Source of the DNA: Aurantibrevibacter sp041749595
Lineage (GTDB): Bacteria; Bacteroidota; Bacteroidia; Flavobacteriales; Flavobacteriaceae
DNA: 22,110 nt
Direction: 5' to 3'
NCBI GenBank assembly: GCA_041749595.1
Contig: JBGTBA010000049.1
Coordinates: 1 to 22,110, forward strand
Of the stretch, positions 1-8,466 are shown one piece after another (position 1 is the first letter of the stretch; every line of letters starts with the position of its first letter). A model generated the notes under the pieces. The model saw nothing but the letters and a program-made list of their open reading frames with translations. It was not told the DNA's origin and did not search any database. Both the position numbers and the translations under genes were made by a program.

Positions 1-41
1 CCATTGGCACATATTTTTAGCGTGCATATTTACAATAGGTT

Positions 42-49
42 TATTTTTG
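42..49 (+). promoter_or_regulatory. -7 promoter box of the LytTR operon
   Basis: TATTTTTG matches the Bacteroidota -7 consensus TAnnTTTG and lies 23 bases before the response regulator start codon. No good -33 TTG was found at the expected spacing, so only half of the promoter is supported. Confidence 0.45.
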
Positions 50-72
50 GTTAATTTTCTTATTCTTTTAGC

Positions 73-807
73 ATGTTAGAAGCTGTAATTGTAGATGATG
101 AAATAAAAGCCCTGCAGAGCCTGTCGTGGGAGCTTACCAACTTTAGTGATGAAATTAAGGTCCTGGCTTCTTTTACAGACCCCTTTGAGGCGTTGGATTT
201 TTTGGAGAACAACACCCCCGATTGCCTTTTTTTGGATATTGAGATGCCTACCATGGATGGTTTTCAGTTCATTCAAAAATTAAAAAACAAGGGGTTTCCC
301 GTGGTGATCACCACGGCCTATAACCAATACGCCATAAAAGCGCTGAAGAATGAGGCCATAGATTATTTATTGAAACCCATAGATACGGATGATCTGAACG
401 ATACTATCCTAAAGATCAAAAAATTCAATTCCAGAAACTTTACCGCGGAAAAATTGGAAAAGATATTATTGAACTTACATTCCAATCCCATCCAAAAAAA
501 AATAACGATCAACACAGACGGTAAATTGCTTTTTCTGGGCAGCGATGAAATACTTTATGTTGAATCTGATGGAAACTATAGTACCATTTATCTCGTGGAT
601 GGGCAAAAAATCGTGCTGACCAAAAAATTGAAGGAAGTCAATGAGTTGCTTCCTGTGGATTCTTTTTTTAGGATTCATAATTCATTCATCGTCAATATCA
701 ACAAGATAAAGGAATTCCTCAAGACAGATGGGTATGTAGTTTTGCAGTCCAACCACAAAATACCTGTTTCCCGACAAAAAAGATCCGATTTTTTGGATAT
801 GCTCTAA
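73..807 (+). CDS. LytTR-family response regulator
   Basis: This is a 244-residue response regulator with an N-terminal receiver domain (about 1-120) and a C-terminal LytTR DNA-binding domain (about 140-244). The receiver shows the acidic pair D8/D9, the phospho-acceptor D55 in FLDIEMP, T80/T81 and the conserved K101 in LLKPID. The LytTR domain shows the typical RIHNSFIVN segment (200-208). Phosphorylation by the kinase encoded 9 bases downstream is expected to control DNA binding at target promoters. The two genes almost certainly form one operon. A -7 promoter box at 42-49 supports the chosen start. The target genes cannot be told from the sequence. Confidence 0.95.
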   Translation: MLEAVIVDDEIKALQSLSWELTNFSDEIKVLASFTDPFEALDFLENNTPDCLFLDIEMPTMDGFQFIQKLKNKGFPVVITTAYNQYAIKALKNEAIDYLLKPIDTDDLNDTILKIKKFNSRNFTAEKLEKILLNLHSNPIQKKITINTDGKLLFLGSDEILYVESDGNYSTIYLVDGQKIVLTKKLKEVNELLPVDSFFRIHNSFIVNINKIKEFLKTDGYVVLQSNHKIPVSRQKRSDFLDML

Positions 808-816
808 ACTTCCCGT

Positions 817-2784
817 ATGCGCATTTCAACAAAAAAAACATCCACAAGGAAATTGGCGCATTTTACCAAATATGTTGGTTTTATTCTGGCTTTTTCAGTT
901 TATTCTTTTGGGATTTCCCAAGAACTGCCTTACTCCTTCAAAAGAACCGTAGATAGCCTTATCCGGGTGGCCCCAAAGACTTTCGGGGCGTTGGATTCGG
1001 TGTTGAAAGCCAATCGGGGCGATACCGTGTCCATGCGGTATTTCAACAATGAGGCCGTCAATAAAAAATACTTGCACGGTCAGGCATATGCCTTAAACCA
1101 ATTGGGCATAAAATACCGGGACATTTCACAATACGCCAAAGCTGCGGTGCTCCACAAAAGAGCTTTGGAGGTGGCAACTGAGTCCGATAATCTTGAACTC
1201 AGGATATTTAGCCTTAATATGTTGGGCGTGGTCTACCGCCGGAGCGATGCCATAAAAACGGCACTTGACTATAGCCAAGAAGCACTGGATCTGGCCCTAA
1301 CCGTTGAAAACCCTTCCGATGGGATAAAACGGAACATAAATGTTTCCCTTAATGGCATAGGCAATATTTATCTATCCCTGGAGCAATATGATCTTGCAAT
1401 TGCACAGTTTCAAAAATCCATGAAACTGGAAGAAGAACTGGGCAACACATTGGGATTGGCCATAAACCAACAAAATATTGGGGAGTGTTTGGAGGCTAAG
1501 GGACAATTGGAAGATGGGTTGCAAAACTATCGCATGTCATTGGCCTACAATGAAGAAATAGACTCAGATAAGGGAAGGATAATTTGCAAAAACAGCATTG
1601 CGCGGGTTTACATTAAGCAAAACAAACTGGAAGAGGCACTGGAAATACTTGAACCTGCCTTGATGTCATCGGAAATATTGGGGGACAAGTTCATTATCAC
1701 CGCTGTCCAGATCAATCTTGGATGGGTCTTAATGCAGTTAAAACGATATCCCCAGGCCGAACAGAACCTTTTGGAAGGTCTGCAACTGGCCATGAAATAC
1801 AATTTACCAAGTTCTATTTCACAAGCCTATAATTTTCTTTCGGACTTATCCCGGCAACGCGGTGATTATAGAAGTGCACTGGATTATTATCAAAAGGGGG
1901 CGAAGTTTAACGAAGATCTTGGCAGGGATCGCAACCTAAGGTACGTCAATGATATGATAATTAGATATGATTTCGAGAAAAAGACCAACCAAATTGCAGT
2001 ACTGGCCAAGGAAAATGAAATTGTGAAACTTAAACTGCGCAGGAATCAAAACACAATAATCATAGTTGGCATGGCACTATGCCTATTGGGATTTATACTT
2101 TATATATTGTACCGGCAAAGCCAGTTGGGAAACGAAAAGAAAATGCTCACCTTGGAACAGACCATGCTGCGAAGCCAAATGAATCCCCATTTTTTATTCA
2201 ATTCATTGAACTCCATAAAATTGTACATTATCAATAACGACCAAAAAAATGCCGTACACTACCTGAACAAGTTTTCAAAATTGGTGCGCAAAATATTGGA
2301 GGCTTCGTCCCTGCGCGAAATAACGTTGGCAGAAGAGTTGGAAACCGTGGAGCTTTATATGAATATAGAAAACATCCGTTTTTCCAATGAGATAGATTTT
2401 GAGATTTCCATAGACGAAGGTATAGAGGCACACAATGTTAAAATCCCATCCTTGATCTTACAGCCTTTCCTCGAAAATGCCCTTTGGCACGGACTATCGT
2501 CCAAAGAAGGGGCAAAGAACATAAAGCTGCACGTGTATAGGGGCAGGAACGGCTTTATACATATATCGATAACGGATAACGGAGTGGGGAGGGAGGTTGC
2601 CGAAAAAATCAAGGAAAATAAAGTGCTGAAAAGGAAATCCATAGGCATTGATATCACGAAAGAACGCTTGGCCAACTTTTCCAAGGACTATCAAAATTCT
2701 TTCCATGTGGAAATACTGGACCTATTTGATGAAAACCGGCAATCTGCCGGGACACGGGTAATACTCCATATTCCTACGATTTAG
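817..2784 (+). CDS. TPR-containing LytS-type sensor histidine kinase
   Basis: This 655-residue protein has a signal-like hydrophobic segment at about 17-33, a run of tetratricopeptide-like helical repeats from about 90 to 370, a short coiled stretch, one transmembrane helix at about 412-432, and a cytoplasmic LytS/His_kinase domain. H458 in NPHFLFNSLNS is the expected phosphorylated histidine. The N box is LENALWHG (552-559) and the G1 box is DNGVG (587-591). The arrangement puts the TPR sensor outside the cytoplasm and the kinase inside. The gene lies 9 bases after the LytTR regulator, so the pair is a two-component system. Its stop overlaps the convergent DUF3109 gene by 11 bases. The signal sensed is unknown. 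Confidence 0.93.
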   Translation: MRISTKKTSTRKLAHFTKYVGFILAFSVYSFGISQELPYSFKRTVDSLIRVAPKTFGALDSVLKANRGDTVSMRYFNNEAVNKKYLHGQAYALNQLGIKYRDISQYAKAAVLHKRALEVATESDNLELRIFSLNMLGVVYRRSDAIKTALDYSQEALDLALTVENPSDGIKRNINVSLNGIGNIYLSLEQYDLAIAQFQKSMKLEEELGNTLGLAINQQNIGECLEAKGQLEDGLQNYRMSLAYNEEIDSDKGRIICKNSIARVYIKQNKLEEALEILEPALMSSEILGDKFIITAVQINLGWVLMQLKRYPQAEQNLLEGLQLAMKYNLPSSISQAYNFLSDLSRQRGDYRSALDYYQKGAKFNEDLGRDRNLRYVNDMIIRYDFEKKTNQIAVLAKENEIVKLKLRRNQNTIIIVGMALCLLGFILYILYRQSQLGNEKKMLTLEQTMLRSQMNPHFLFNSLNSIKLYIINNDQKNAVHYLNKFSKLVRKILEASSLREITLAEELETVELYMNIENIRFSNEIDFEISIDEGIEAHNVKIPSLILQPFLENALWHGLSSKEGAKNIKLHVYRGRNGFIHISITDNGVGREVAEKIKENKVLKRKSIGIDITKERLANFSKDYQNSFHVEILDLFDENRQSAGTRVILHIPTI

Positions 2785-3346
2785 AATGTTCTGCCGCCAC
2801 CTGCTCCAGTTCGGCATACCATTTTTTCCCGAATTTCCGAATCAATGCATCTTTGACAAATTTATAAACGGGTACTTGTAGTTCGGCACCCAAAGAGCAG
2901 GCAGGATCGCATATTTGCCATTTGTGGTAATTAACCGCAGTAAGCCCCGTATATTCGCGGACCCGGATGGGATATAAATGGCATGAAACCGGTTTTTTCC
3001 ATTTGGTGGCACCTTTATTGTAGGCCTCTTCCAAACCGCACTTTACGATGCCTGCATCCGAATAAACCACATAGGCACATTCACCCCCACTTATTAGGGG
3101 GGTTTCCCAGTCCCCATCCTCTCCTTTCACAAAAGCCCCGTTTTCTTCAATGGTTTTGATCCCCTCTGGTCTTAAAAACGGCTTTACTTTATTATATATA
3201 TCCACAAGGAGTTCGGTTTCCTTCCCCTCTAGTGGCGCACCGGCGTCCCCATCAATGCAGCAAGCACCCTTGCATGCATTTAGATTGCACACAAAATCCC
3301 TTTCTATGATTTCTTCGGAAACAATTGTTTTCCCCAGCTGGAACAT
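2774..3346 (-). CDS. DUF3109 family cysteine-rich protein
   Basis: This 190-residue soluble protein matches the DUF3109 family common in Bacteroidota. It has an N-terminal cysteine cluster C20, C25, C29, C30 (in CNLNACKGACC). More cysteines follow in GGEC, VKCG, SCHLYP and ICDPAC. This spacing suggests a bound metal ion or Fe-S centre, as in related YkgJ-type proteins, but no reaction is established. It is transcribed alone from a -7 box at 3364-3371, with an inferred leader of only about ten bases. Its 3' end overlaps the kinase gene on the other strand. Confidence 0.88.
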   Translation of the reverse strand: MFQLGKTIVSEEIIERDFVCNLNACKGACCIDGDAGAPLEGKETELLVDIYNKVKPFLRPEGIKTIEENGAFVKGEDGDWETPLISGGECAYVVYSDAGIVKCGLEEAYNKGATKWKKPVSCHLYPIRVREYTGLTAVNYHKWQICDPACSLGAELQVPVYKFVKDALIRKFGKKWYAELEQVAAEHSKS

Positions 3347-3363
3347 TTTTCCTTTTTAGGCCA

Positions 3364-3371
3364 CAAAGATA
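3364..3371 (-). promoter_or_regulatory. -7 promoter box of the DUF3109 gene
   Basis: On the minus strand the bases read TATCTTTG, a full match to TAnnTTTG, 18 bases before the start codon. No clear -33 element was seen. It forms the other half of a divergent promoter region shared with marC. Confidence 0.5.
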
Positions 3372-3408
3372 CTTTTTTTAAAATAGCGTCATTATTTTGT
3401 TTCGTTTC

Positions 3409-3437
3409 TTGGAAAAGGTATTAAAAATGTAAATTTG
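3409..3437 (+). promoter_or_regulatory. Promoter of the marC-like gene (TTG-N18-TAAATTTG)
   Basis: TTG at 3409-3411 is followed after 18 bases by TAAATTTG at 3430-3437. This is the most complete Bacteroidota-type promoter in the window. It lies 22 bases before the MarC start codon. Confidence 0.65.
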
Positions 3438-3459
3438 TACCGTTCTTATAAGATTTGCG

Positions 3460-4035
3460 ATGAATTTTAATTTTAAGGAGGTGGCAACCGCCAGTATGGT
3501 TCTTTTTGCGGTCATTGATATTGTGGGCAGTATTCCCGTAATCATAAGTTTGCGGAATAAAGTAGGCCATATCCAGTCCGGAAAAGCATCTATTGTATCA
3601 GCTTGTATCATGGTCGCTTTTTTGTTCGTGGGAGAGGAGATCTTAAATTTGATTGGGATAGACGTCAACTCTTTTGCGGTTGCCGGCTCCTTTGTTATTT
3701 TTTTCCTTGCCATAGAAATGATCTTGGGGATTACGCTGTATAAGGACGATGAACCCGAAAGTGCATCCATAGTGCCCATCGCCTTCCCATTGATCGCGGG
3801 CGCCGGTACCATGACCGCCTTGCTTTCTTTGCGTGCGGAATATCATGTGGAAAACATCATTGTCTCCATCATCATAAACATTATTTTTGTGTACTTGGTG
3901 CTGAAATCCTCCAAAAGGATAGAAAAAGTATTGGGCAAGGCAGGGATCGGTATTATCCGAAAGGTTTTCGGGGTAATTTTATTGGCCATAGCCGTAAAAT
4001 TGTTTGCTACCAACATCAATCAACTTTTCCAATAG
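3460..4035 (+). CDS. MarC family integral membrane protein
   Basis: This 191-residue hydrophobic protein has about six predicted membrane helices and the family pattern of MarC/UPF0056. It shows the early VLFAVIDIVGSIPVII segment and the later IVPIAFPLIAGAGTM segment, whose glycine/proline-rich sequences are typical of the two half-repeats. MarC proteins sit in the inner membrane. The old link to multiple antibiotic resistance has not held up and the substrate is unknown. A strong promoter lies directly upstream. A tiny membrane-protein gene follows 28 bases downstream and is probably co-transcribed. Confidence 0.92.
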   Translation: MNFNFKEVATASMVLFAVIDIVGSIPVIISLRNKVGHIQSGKASIVSACIMVAFLFVGEEILNLIGIDVNSFAVAGSFVIFFLAIEMILGITLYKDDEPESASIVPIAFPLIAGAGTMTALLSLRAEYHVENIIVSIIINIIFVYLVLKSSKRIEKVLGKAGIGIIRKVFGVILLAIAVKLFATNINQLFQ

Positions 4036-4063
4036 CGAAATTGAAACTCTTAAAAGAAGCCAA

Positions 4064-4276
4064 ATGAAAAACGTTCCCTACCTAATTATCATGGCCATTG
4101 CCATCCTCTTAATCGCATACAATGTAACTTTAGTGGATTATGAAAAACCCCTAGAGGGCAATAGCACTATTGCCCTTATTGGCATATTTGCCTCTCTTTG
4201 CACTATAGTTTTACTGCTGATCTATATCACATCAAAAAAAATAAAGAACAAAATAGATAAAAACCAATCTCTTTAA
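4064..4276 (+). CDS. Small two-helix membrane protein
   Basis: This is a 70-residue protein starting at the ATG at 4064. An upstream in-frame ATG at 4004 lies inside marC and is less likely. It has two hydrophobic helices, at about 4-23 and 35-57, separated by a short polar loop, and a lysine-rich tail that should stay in the cytoplasm. I do not recognise a family. Its place 28 bases after marC suggests co-transcription. Its stop codon overlaps the stop of the convergent S41 protease gene by 3 bases. The even codon use and clean membrane pattern suggest a real gene. Confidence 0.65.
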   Translation: MKNVPYLIIMAIAILLIAYNVTLVDYEKPLEGNSTIALIGIFASLCTIVLLLIYITSKKIKNKIDKNQSL

Positions 4277-5892
4277 GGTTCCTGCTTTTTACTCTTTTTT
4301 TGTGAAATTTCAGTAGCATCCAATCTCAGTACGGTTTGAAGCATGGCATCGTCCCCGCTTTTTATTTTGGCAGCCATATTGGGATCATATAATTGTTCTG
4401 CTAGGGCGGCGTTAATGTACAATTTTATCTTGTCCTCAAAAGCATAATAATCCATTTTTATATTTCTGCCCACGCAATAATCTATAAACTCTTCAAACAA
4501 AATATCATCTGCCCGAAAATTATTTACAAACCCCTCAAGGGTGTAGGAAGAATAAATACCCCTATTCTTGTCCAGATGCTCAAAAATGAAGAACGATAGA
4601 AACCCTAAATTCTCCATGCTCTCAATGGCCTCTTCTTCATTATTTCCAATTGGGACAAAAACATCGGGAACGATGCCGCCGCCGCCATAAACTACCTTCC
4701 CTTTCGGGGTGATATATTTTAAAGAATCGGCTACTTTTATGCTATCGGCAGAGATCAGTTCTCCGTTTTGATATCGATCTGTAAATTTCTGGTAATAATC
4801 CTTGTTCCCGTTTCCATAAGATCTTTGTATGGACCTGCCCGTAGGGGTGTAGTAGCGGGAAACCGTAAGCCTTACGGCAGAGCCATCCCCCAGTTCCATT
4901 TCCCTTTGCACCAATCCTTTTCCAAAGGAACGCCGTCCCACAATGGTCCCCACATCATTGTCCTGCAAGGCCCCTGCTATGATTTCGCTTGCAGAGGCGG
5001 AGCGTTCATTGATGAGCACATATACCGGTCTATCCTCAAAATCCCCCTTTTTAGAAGCATAACTGTTGTCTATTTCCCCTTTTTTGTTCTTTGTGAATAG
5101 AATAAGTTTCCCATCGCCTAAAAACTCGTCCGCCATTTGTTCGGCAATGCCCAAATATCCTCCCGGATTGTCACGCAAGTCCAAAACAAGCTTATTGGCG
5201 CCCTGCTTCTGCAAGTCCTTTAGTGCTGACTTGAATTCCTTGAAAGTGGATTCGGCAAACCGGTTCACTTTTATATAGCCCATTTCATCTGTCAGCATAT
5301 AATAGGCCTCCACGCTTTTTATGGGAACAACATCCCGTTTCACGGTTACCTTGAAAGTCTTCTTTGCTTCCTTTCTGTAAACGGTTAGTTCAACCAGGGT
5401 TCCCTTTTTGCCTTTGAGTTTGTCCACAACTGTTTCACTGGGCAGACTTTTCCCATATAGGGTGTCCTTGTCCGAAAAAAGTATCCGGTCTCCTGGTTGT
5501 AGGCCTTTTAGATAACTAGGGCCGTTCTCTATGGTGCGTATAATGGAAATGGTATCCTTGTACATATAAAAATTGACCCCTATCCCAACAAAATCACCTT
5601 TCATGTTTTCCGAGACTTTTGTCATCTCCCGTTTTGGGATATACACGGAATGTGGGTCCAATTTGTCCAAAATATTGTTTACTGCAACATCAACAATACT
5701 ATCCGTGTTTATCTCATCTACATATTCATAATCAATATAGTCGATAAGGCGGTTTAGTTTGTCTTTTTTTGAGTTTGTGGTAAAAAGTTTTTCGGGCGAA
5801 TCGTTGAAATTGAGTTTTCCACCAATAAAGACTCCAATGGCAAGAGCCAAGGCTAGTACTGTGGGCCAGATATAATATTGTTTTTTATTCAT
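4273..5892 (-). CDS. S41 family C-terminal processing peptidase
   Basis: This 539-residue protein has an N-terminal membrane anchor or signal (about 9-25), a PDZ domain (about 95-180) and an S41 protease core. By alignment with the D1/CtpA family, the catalytic serine is S300 in ERSASASEI and the general-base lysine is K325 in RSFGKG. These are 25 residues apart, as in that family. The LDLRDNPGGYL segment (237-248) is also typical. Such proteases act outside the cytoplasm and trim the C-termini of envelope proteins. The start at 5892 (MNKKQYYIW) is preferred. An in-frame ATG at 5925 would add 11 residues and overlap the dCMP deaminase gene, which probably shares the transcript. Confidence 0.93.
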   Translation of the reverse strand: MNKKQYYIWPTVLALALAIGVFIGGKLNFNDSPEKLFTTNSKKDKLNRLIDYIDYEYVDEINTDSIVDVAVNNILDKLDPHSVYIPKREMTKVSENMKGDFVGIGVNFYMYKDTISIIRTIENGPSYLKGLQPGDRILFSDKDTLYGKSLPSETVVDKLKGKKGTLVELTVYRKEAKKTFKVTVKRDVVPIKSVEAYYMLTDEMGYIKVNRFAESTFKEFKSALKDLQKQGANKLVLDLRDNPGGYLGIAEQMADEFLGDGKLILFTKNKKGEIDNSYASKKGDFEDRPVYVLINERSASASEIIAGALQDNDVGTIVGRRSFGKGLVQREMELGDGSAVRLTVSRYYTPTGRSIQRSYGNGNKDYYQKFTDRYQNGELISADSIKVADSLKYITPKGKVVYGGGGIVPDVFVPIGNNEEEAIESMENLGFLSFFIFEHLDKNRGIYSSYTLEGFVNNFRADDILFEEFIDYCVGRNIKMDYYAFEDKIKLYINAALAEQLYDPNMAAKIKSGDDAMLQTVLRLDATEISQKKSKKQEP

Positions 5893-5908
5893 TTGGATTT
5901 GGGGCAAA

Positions 5909-6370
5909 TTAAAAAATGGTTTCAATTACGGGTATATGGACCAATGCAATTCCGGCCTTCGCCATGAACTCCAATCCGGATGCATCTTTATAGGCTAACT
6001 GATACACTACACGTTTTATGCCAGATTGATGGATTAGCTTACTACATTCCCTACAGGGGGATAAGGTGATATACAGAGTGGCCCCCTCGCACGATTGTGT
6101 GGAAGAAGCTACCTTTGAAATGGCATTGGCCTCGGCGTGCAGCACATACCATTTGGTATATCCTTCTCCGTCTTCACAACTGTTCTCAAATCCGGTGGGG
6201 GTGCCATTGTACCCATCAGAAATGATCATTCTATCCCTAACGATAATTGCCCCCACCTGCTTTCTTTTGCAGTAAGACAGTTTTCCCCATTCACTTGCCA
6301 TCCGTAAATAGGCCTTATCGTATTTTTCCTGTTTCTTGCCTTTCATTCGGGGAAATTCTCTCTTTTCCAA
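5909..6370 (-). CDS. Deoxycytidylate (dCMP) deaminase
   Basis: This 153-residue zinc enzyme is expected to convert dCMP to dUMP, supplying thymidylate synthesis in the cytoplasm. The zinc site is visible as HAEANAI (78-84) and SPCRECS (105-111), giving H78, E80, C106 and C109. The SDGYNGTPTGFEN segment is typical of dCMP deaminases of this type. An alternative start at 6346 (MKGKKQEKYD) is plausible and would remove eight residues. The S41 protease gene follows after 16 bases. A GGGACC/GGTCCC hairpin sits just upstream, in the gap to the hupE-like gene. Confidence 0.93.
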   Translation of the reverse strand: MEKREFPRMKGKKQEKYDKAYLRMASEWGKLSYCKRKQVGAIIVRDRMIISDGYNGTPTGFENSCEDGEGYTKWYVLHAEANAISKVASSTQSCEGATLYITLSPCRECSKLIHQSGIKRVVYQLAYKDASGLEFMAKAGIALVHIPVIETIF

Positions 6371-6383
6371 AAAATAAATTCCT

Positions 6384-6405
6384 GGGACCCTTTCATGGAG
6401 GTCCC
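6384..6405 (-). other. Hairpin before the dCMP deaminase gene
   Basis: GGGACC (6384-6389) and GGTCCC (6400-6405) form a 6-bp stem with a 10-base loop. On the minus strand it is followed, after three bases, by a T-rich stretch that runs into the deaminase start codon. It could be a weak terminator for the hupE-like gene or a structured ribosome-binding region. The sequence alone does not decide. Confidence 0.3.
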
Positions 6406-6461
6406 TGTGCCTTTTTACGGCTAAGATACCCGCTTTGGCATTGCCCTACAACCCTAAAGGG

Positions 6462-7064
6462 TTAATTTTTAGTGAAACAATACCAAGGAAACGTTTTAAT
6501 CAGCAAGGGTATTGTAATCCCTATGGTTAAAACGGATAGGATTACCGTAAAAATCCACTTTTCTACCTTTAAAACGGATTGAAGAAAATAAGCAAGACCC
6601 AAAACACATAAGATTATAAGACCCTGCGCCACTTCTATGCCTGTGGCGAAACCGAATAACGGGAAAAGTTTTTCTTGCTCTTCCGCCATTAGCATATTAA
6701 AGTAATTGGAAAACCCAAACCCGTGAATTGCTCCAAAAAAAGTGGTGGTAAGCCCATACAGCCATGAGTTCTTATTATTTGAATTCTTTTTTGGGCGGAC
6801 TAAATTAAATGCAGCCGTCGCTAAAATGGTGACAGGGATAAGAAATTCTATCAGGGTTACATCCATCGACACCAACCCATAAGCTGATAGCGCAAGCGAT
6901 GTGCAATGTGCAATGGTAAAAATGGTGGCCAGGAACACTATTTTTTTCCAGCTTTTAAACGTAAAAGGTGCGGTCAAAGCAGTTAAAAACAAAATATGGT
7001 CATATGCACGCATATCCAGCACATGGGTAAGGCCCAACTTTATATAGAACCAGAGGTTTTCCAT
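6462..7064 (-). CDS. HupE/UreJ family membrane protein
   Basis: This 200-residue protein has about six membrane helices and fits the HupE/UreJ_2 group. It carries the AYDHILFL segment near residue 20, the FTIAHCTSLALS segment near residue 50 and the AIHGFGFSN segment in the middle. Histidines in such helices are thought to carry nickel or cobalt ions in related transporters, but transport by this short form is unproven. It is encoded between a DnaJ-domain gene and dCMP deaminase, all on the minus strand. A -7 box overlaps the stop codon of the upstream gene, so it may have its own transcript. Confidence 0.85.
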   Translation of the reverse strand: MENLWFYIKLGLTHVLDMRAYDHILFLTALTAPFTFKSWKKIVFLATIFTIAHCTSLALSAYGLVSMDVTLIEFLIPVTILATAAFNLVRPKKNSNNKNSWLYGLTTTFFGAIHGFGFSNYFNMLMAEEQEKLFPLFGFATGIEVAQGLIILCVLGLAYFLQSVLKVEKWIFTVILSVLTIGITIPLLIKTFPWYCFTKN

Positions 7065-7116
7065 TTTTTTAAACTGCTGCCTATAAATAGGCCCTTATAT
7101 ATTTGTTGCTATACCG

Positions 7117-7124
7117 CAAAACTA
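7117..7124 (-). promoter_or_regulatory. -7 promoter box of the hupE-like gene
   Basis: The minus strand reads TAGTTTTG, matching TAnnTTTG. Its first three bases are the stop codon of the TerB/DnaJ gene. It would give a leader of about 45 bases. No matching -33 element was found. Confidence 0.35.
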
Positions 7125-7853
7125 AATTCTTCTTTCCTGTTGGATTTCTTCGTAGGCCCTTTGAACTTCCTTGAATTTTTCCTCAGCTCCCTTTTTAATG
7201 GCCTCATTCTCTGTGTTCACCCGATCCGGATGGTATTTTTTGGCCATCGTGCGGTAGGCCTTTTTTACGTCATCATTGGTAGCCCCACTTTCAATTTCCA
7301 AAATTTTATAGGCATTATCGACCGATTTCACAAACATGGCCTGGATACTCTCAAAGTCTCGCCGCCCAAGCTGCAAGTATCGGGCAATATCATATATTTT
7401 ATCTATTTCCGCGGTACTTACCCTACCATCGGCCTGAGCAATGCCAAATAAAAAGTGCACTAATTGTAGCCTTACCTCATAACGGGTACGTTGATTAAGA
7501 TACGTGCAAATCCGTTCTGCTGAGATTTCCCCTTTTTTATTGACCTCGTTAAAGGTCCTAAAAATGGCATTTGCCCTCTCCTTTCCATAAGTGCTAACAA
7601 AGTATTGTTGCACATATTCCATCTCCCGCTGGCTTACGGTGCCATCGGCTTTGATGACAATGGAGCAAAGGGAAAGGAGATTGAGCTCAAAATCGGCCGG
7701 TGAGACCTGTCGTTGGGACAGGTCCCTGAAAACGCTCTTTGCACCACTATCCGAACCTAGGTTATCTATAAAACTTCCCACCAAAAAACCCACAATGGCC
7801 CCGGGGAAACGAAATACCACATACCCCAAAATGGCGGCAACCCATTTGATCAT
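7122..7853 (-). CDS. TerB-like and DnaJ-domain protein (DjlA type)
   Basis: This 243-residue protein has a hydrophobic, glycine-containing N-terminal helix (FRFPGAIVGFLVGSFI), a TerB-like helical domain in the middle with acidic repeats (IVIKADGTVSQREMEYV and GIAQADGRVSTAEIDKI), and a C-terminal J domain with the HPD motif in KKYHPDRV. The order matches DjlA-type membrane-anchored co-chaperones, which stimulate DnaK. The start is set at the ATG at 7853, because the longer frame begins with TTG at 7874, which lies inside a promoter box (7872-7879). The clients are unknown. Confidence 0.88.
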   Translation of the reverse strand: MIKWVAAILGYVVFRFPGAIVGFLVGSFIDNLGSDSGAKSVFRDLSQRQVSPADFELNLLSLCSIVIKADGTVSQREMEYVQQYFVSTYGKERANAIFRTFNEVNKKGEISAERICTYLNQRTRYEVRLQLVHFLFGIAQADGRVSTAEIDKIYDIARYLQLGRRDFESIQAMFVKSVDNAYKILEIESGATNDDVKKAYRTMAKKYHPDRVNTENEAIKKGAEEKFKEVQRAYEEIQQERRI

Positions 7854-7871
7854 TTTGCTCCAAAATTTTCG

Positions 7872-7879
7872 CAAAGATA
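7872..7879 (-). promoter_or_regulatory. -7 promoter box of the TerB/DnaJ gene
   Basis: The minus strand reads TATCTTTG, a full TAnnTTTG match. Transcription would begin near 7865, so the start codon at 7853, not the upstream TTG, is the usable one. Confidence 0.5.
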
Positions 7880-7947
7880 TAATTTTACTGTGTAAAAGAA
7901 AGCTAAAGGAAAAGTTAAGGTATGCAGGTAAAATGTATCAAAATAGC

Positions 7948-7955
7948 TATATTTG
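7948..7955 (+). promoter_or_regulatory. -7 promoter box of the bacilliredoxin gene
   Basis: TATATTTG matches TAnnTTTG and lies 24 bases before the ATG at 7980. It overlaps the TTG (7953) that begins the longer frame, which argues against that longer start. Confidence 0.5.
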
Positions 7956-7979
7956 GAAGGATTTTTTAAACAAAAGACT

Positions 7980-8390
7980 ATGTATCCTCCTGAATTGGTT
8001 AAACCTATGAGACAGGACCTGGCATCTGCCGGGTTCGAAGAATTACATACGGCAGAGGCCGTAGAACGTGCCATTAATCAAGAAGGGACCACGTTGGTGG
8101 TCGTAAATTCGGTTTGTGGTTGTGCGGCGGCCAATGCAAGGCCAGCTGCAAAAATGAGCCTTAAGGGCACTAAAAGACCAAGTCACTTGGTTACTGTTTT
8201 TGCTGGGATGGACATAGAGGCGGTAAATGCGGCAAGGAATTTAATGGTTCCTTTCCCGCCCTCGTCCCCAAGTATGGCCCTCTTCAAAGATGGCGAATTG
8301 GTACATATGATAGAACGCCACCATATTGAAGGAAGACCGGCTGAAATTATTGCCGAGAATTTAATAGAGGCCTATAACGAGTTCTGCTAA
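7980..8390 (+). CDS. BrxA/BrxB family bacilliredoxin
   Basis: This 136-residue thioredoxin-fold protein belongs to the YphP/YqiW family. The active site is C46-G47-C48 within VVNSVCGCAAANARP, the CxC form typical of bacilliredoxins. Bacillus relatives remove bacillithiol from oxidised protein thiols, and many Bacteroidota carry this family. The start MYPPELV at 7980 matches the family's usual N-terminus. A promoter box lies just upstream, and a good terminator at 8427-8460 separates it from the acyltransferase gene. Confidence 0.93.
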   Translation: MYPPELVKPMRQDLASAGFEELHTAEAVERAINQEGTTLVVVNSVCGCAAANARPAAKMSLKGTKRPSHLVTVFAGMDIEAVNAARNLMVPFPPSSPSMALFKDGELVHMIERHHIEGRPAEIIAENLIEAYNEFC

Positions 8391-8426
8391 GTATTCCTTT
8401 GATCCGATAGGACTAAAAAAATGCAC

Positions 8427-8460
8427 AAAAGACCGTTTGTAATGAACGGTTTTTTATTTT
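8427..8460 (+). terminator. Rho-independent terminator after the bacilliredoxin gene
   Basis: ACCGTT (8432-8437) and AACGGT (8445-8450) form a 6-bp perfect stem with a 7-base loop. The stem is preceded by AAAA and followed by TTTTTTATTTT. It ends just before the acyltransferase start codon at 8467. Confidence 0.8.
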
Positions 8461-8466
8461 TGTGCC

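Noticed and set aside
3378..3812. 144-codon minus-strand frame opposite marC
   Set aside because: It crosses the divergent promoter region and lies under a clear membrane protein gene.
8455..8462. TATTTTTG as a promoter box for the acyltransferase
   Set aside because: It lies in the terminator's T run and only five bases before the start codon, which would give a leaderless transcript. It is more likely a coincidence.
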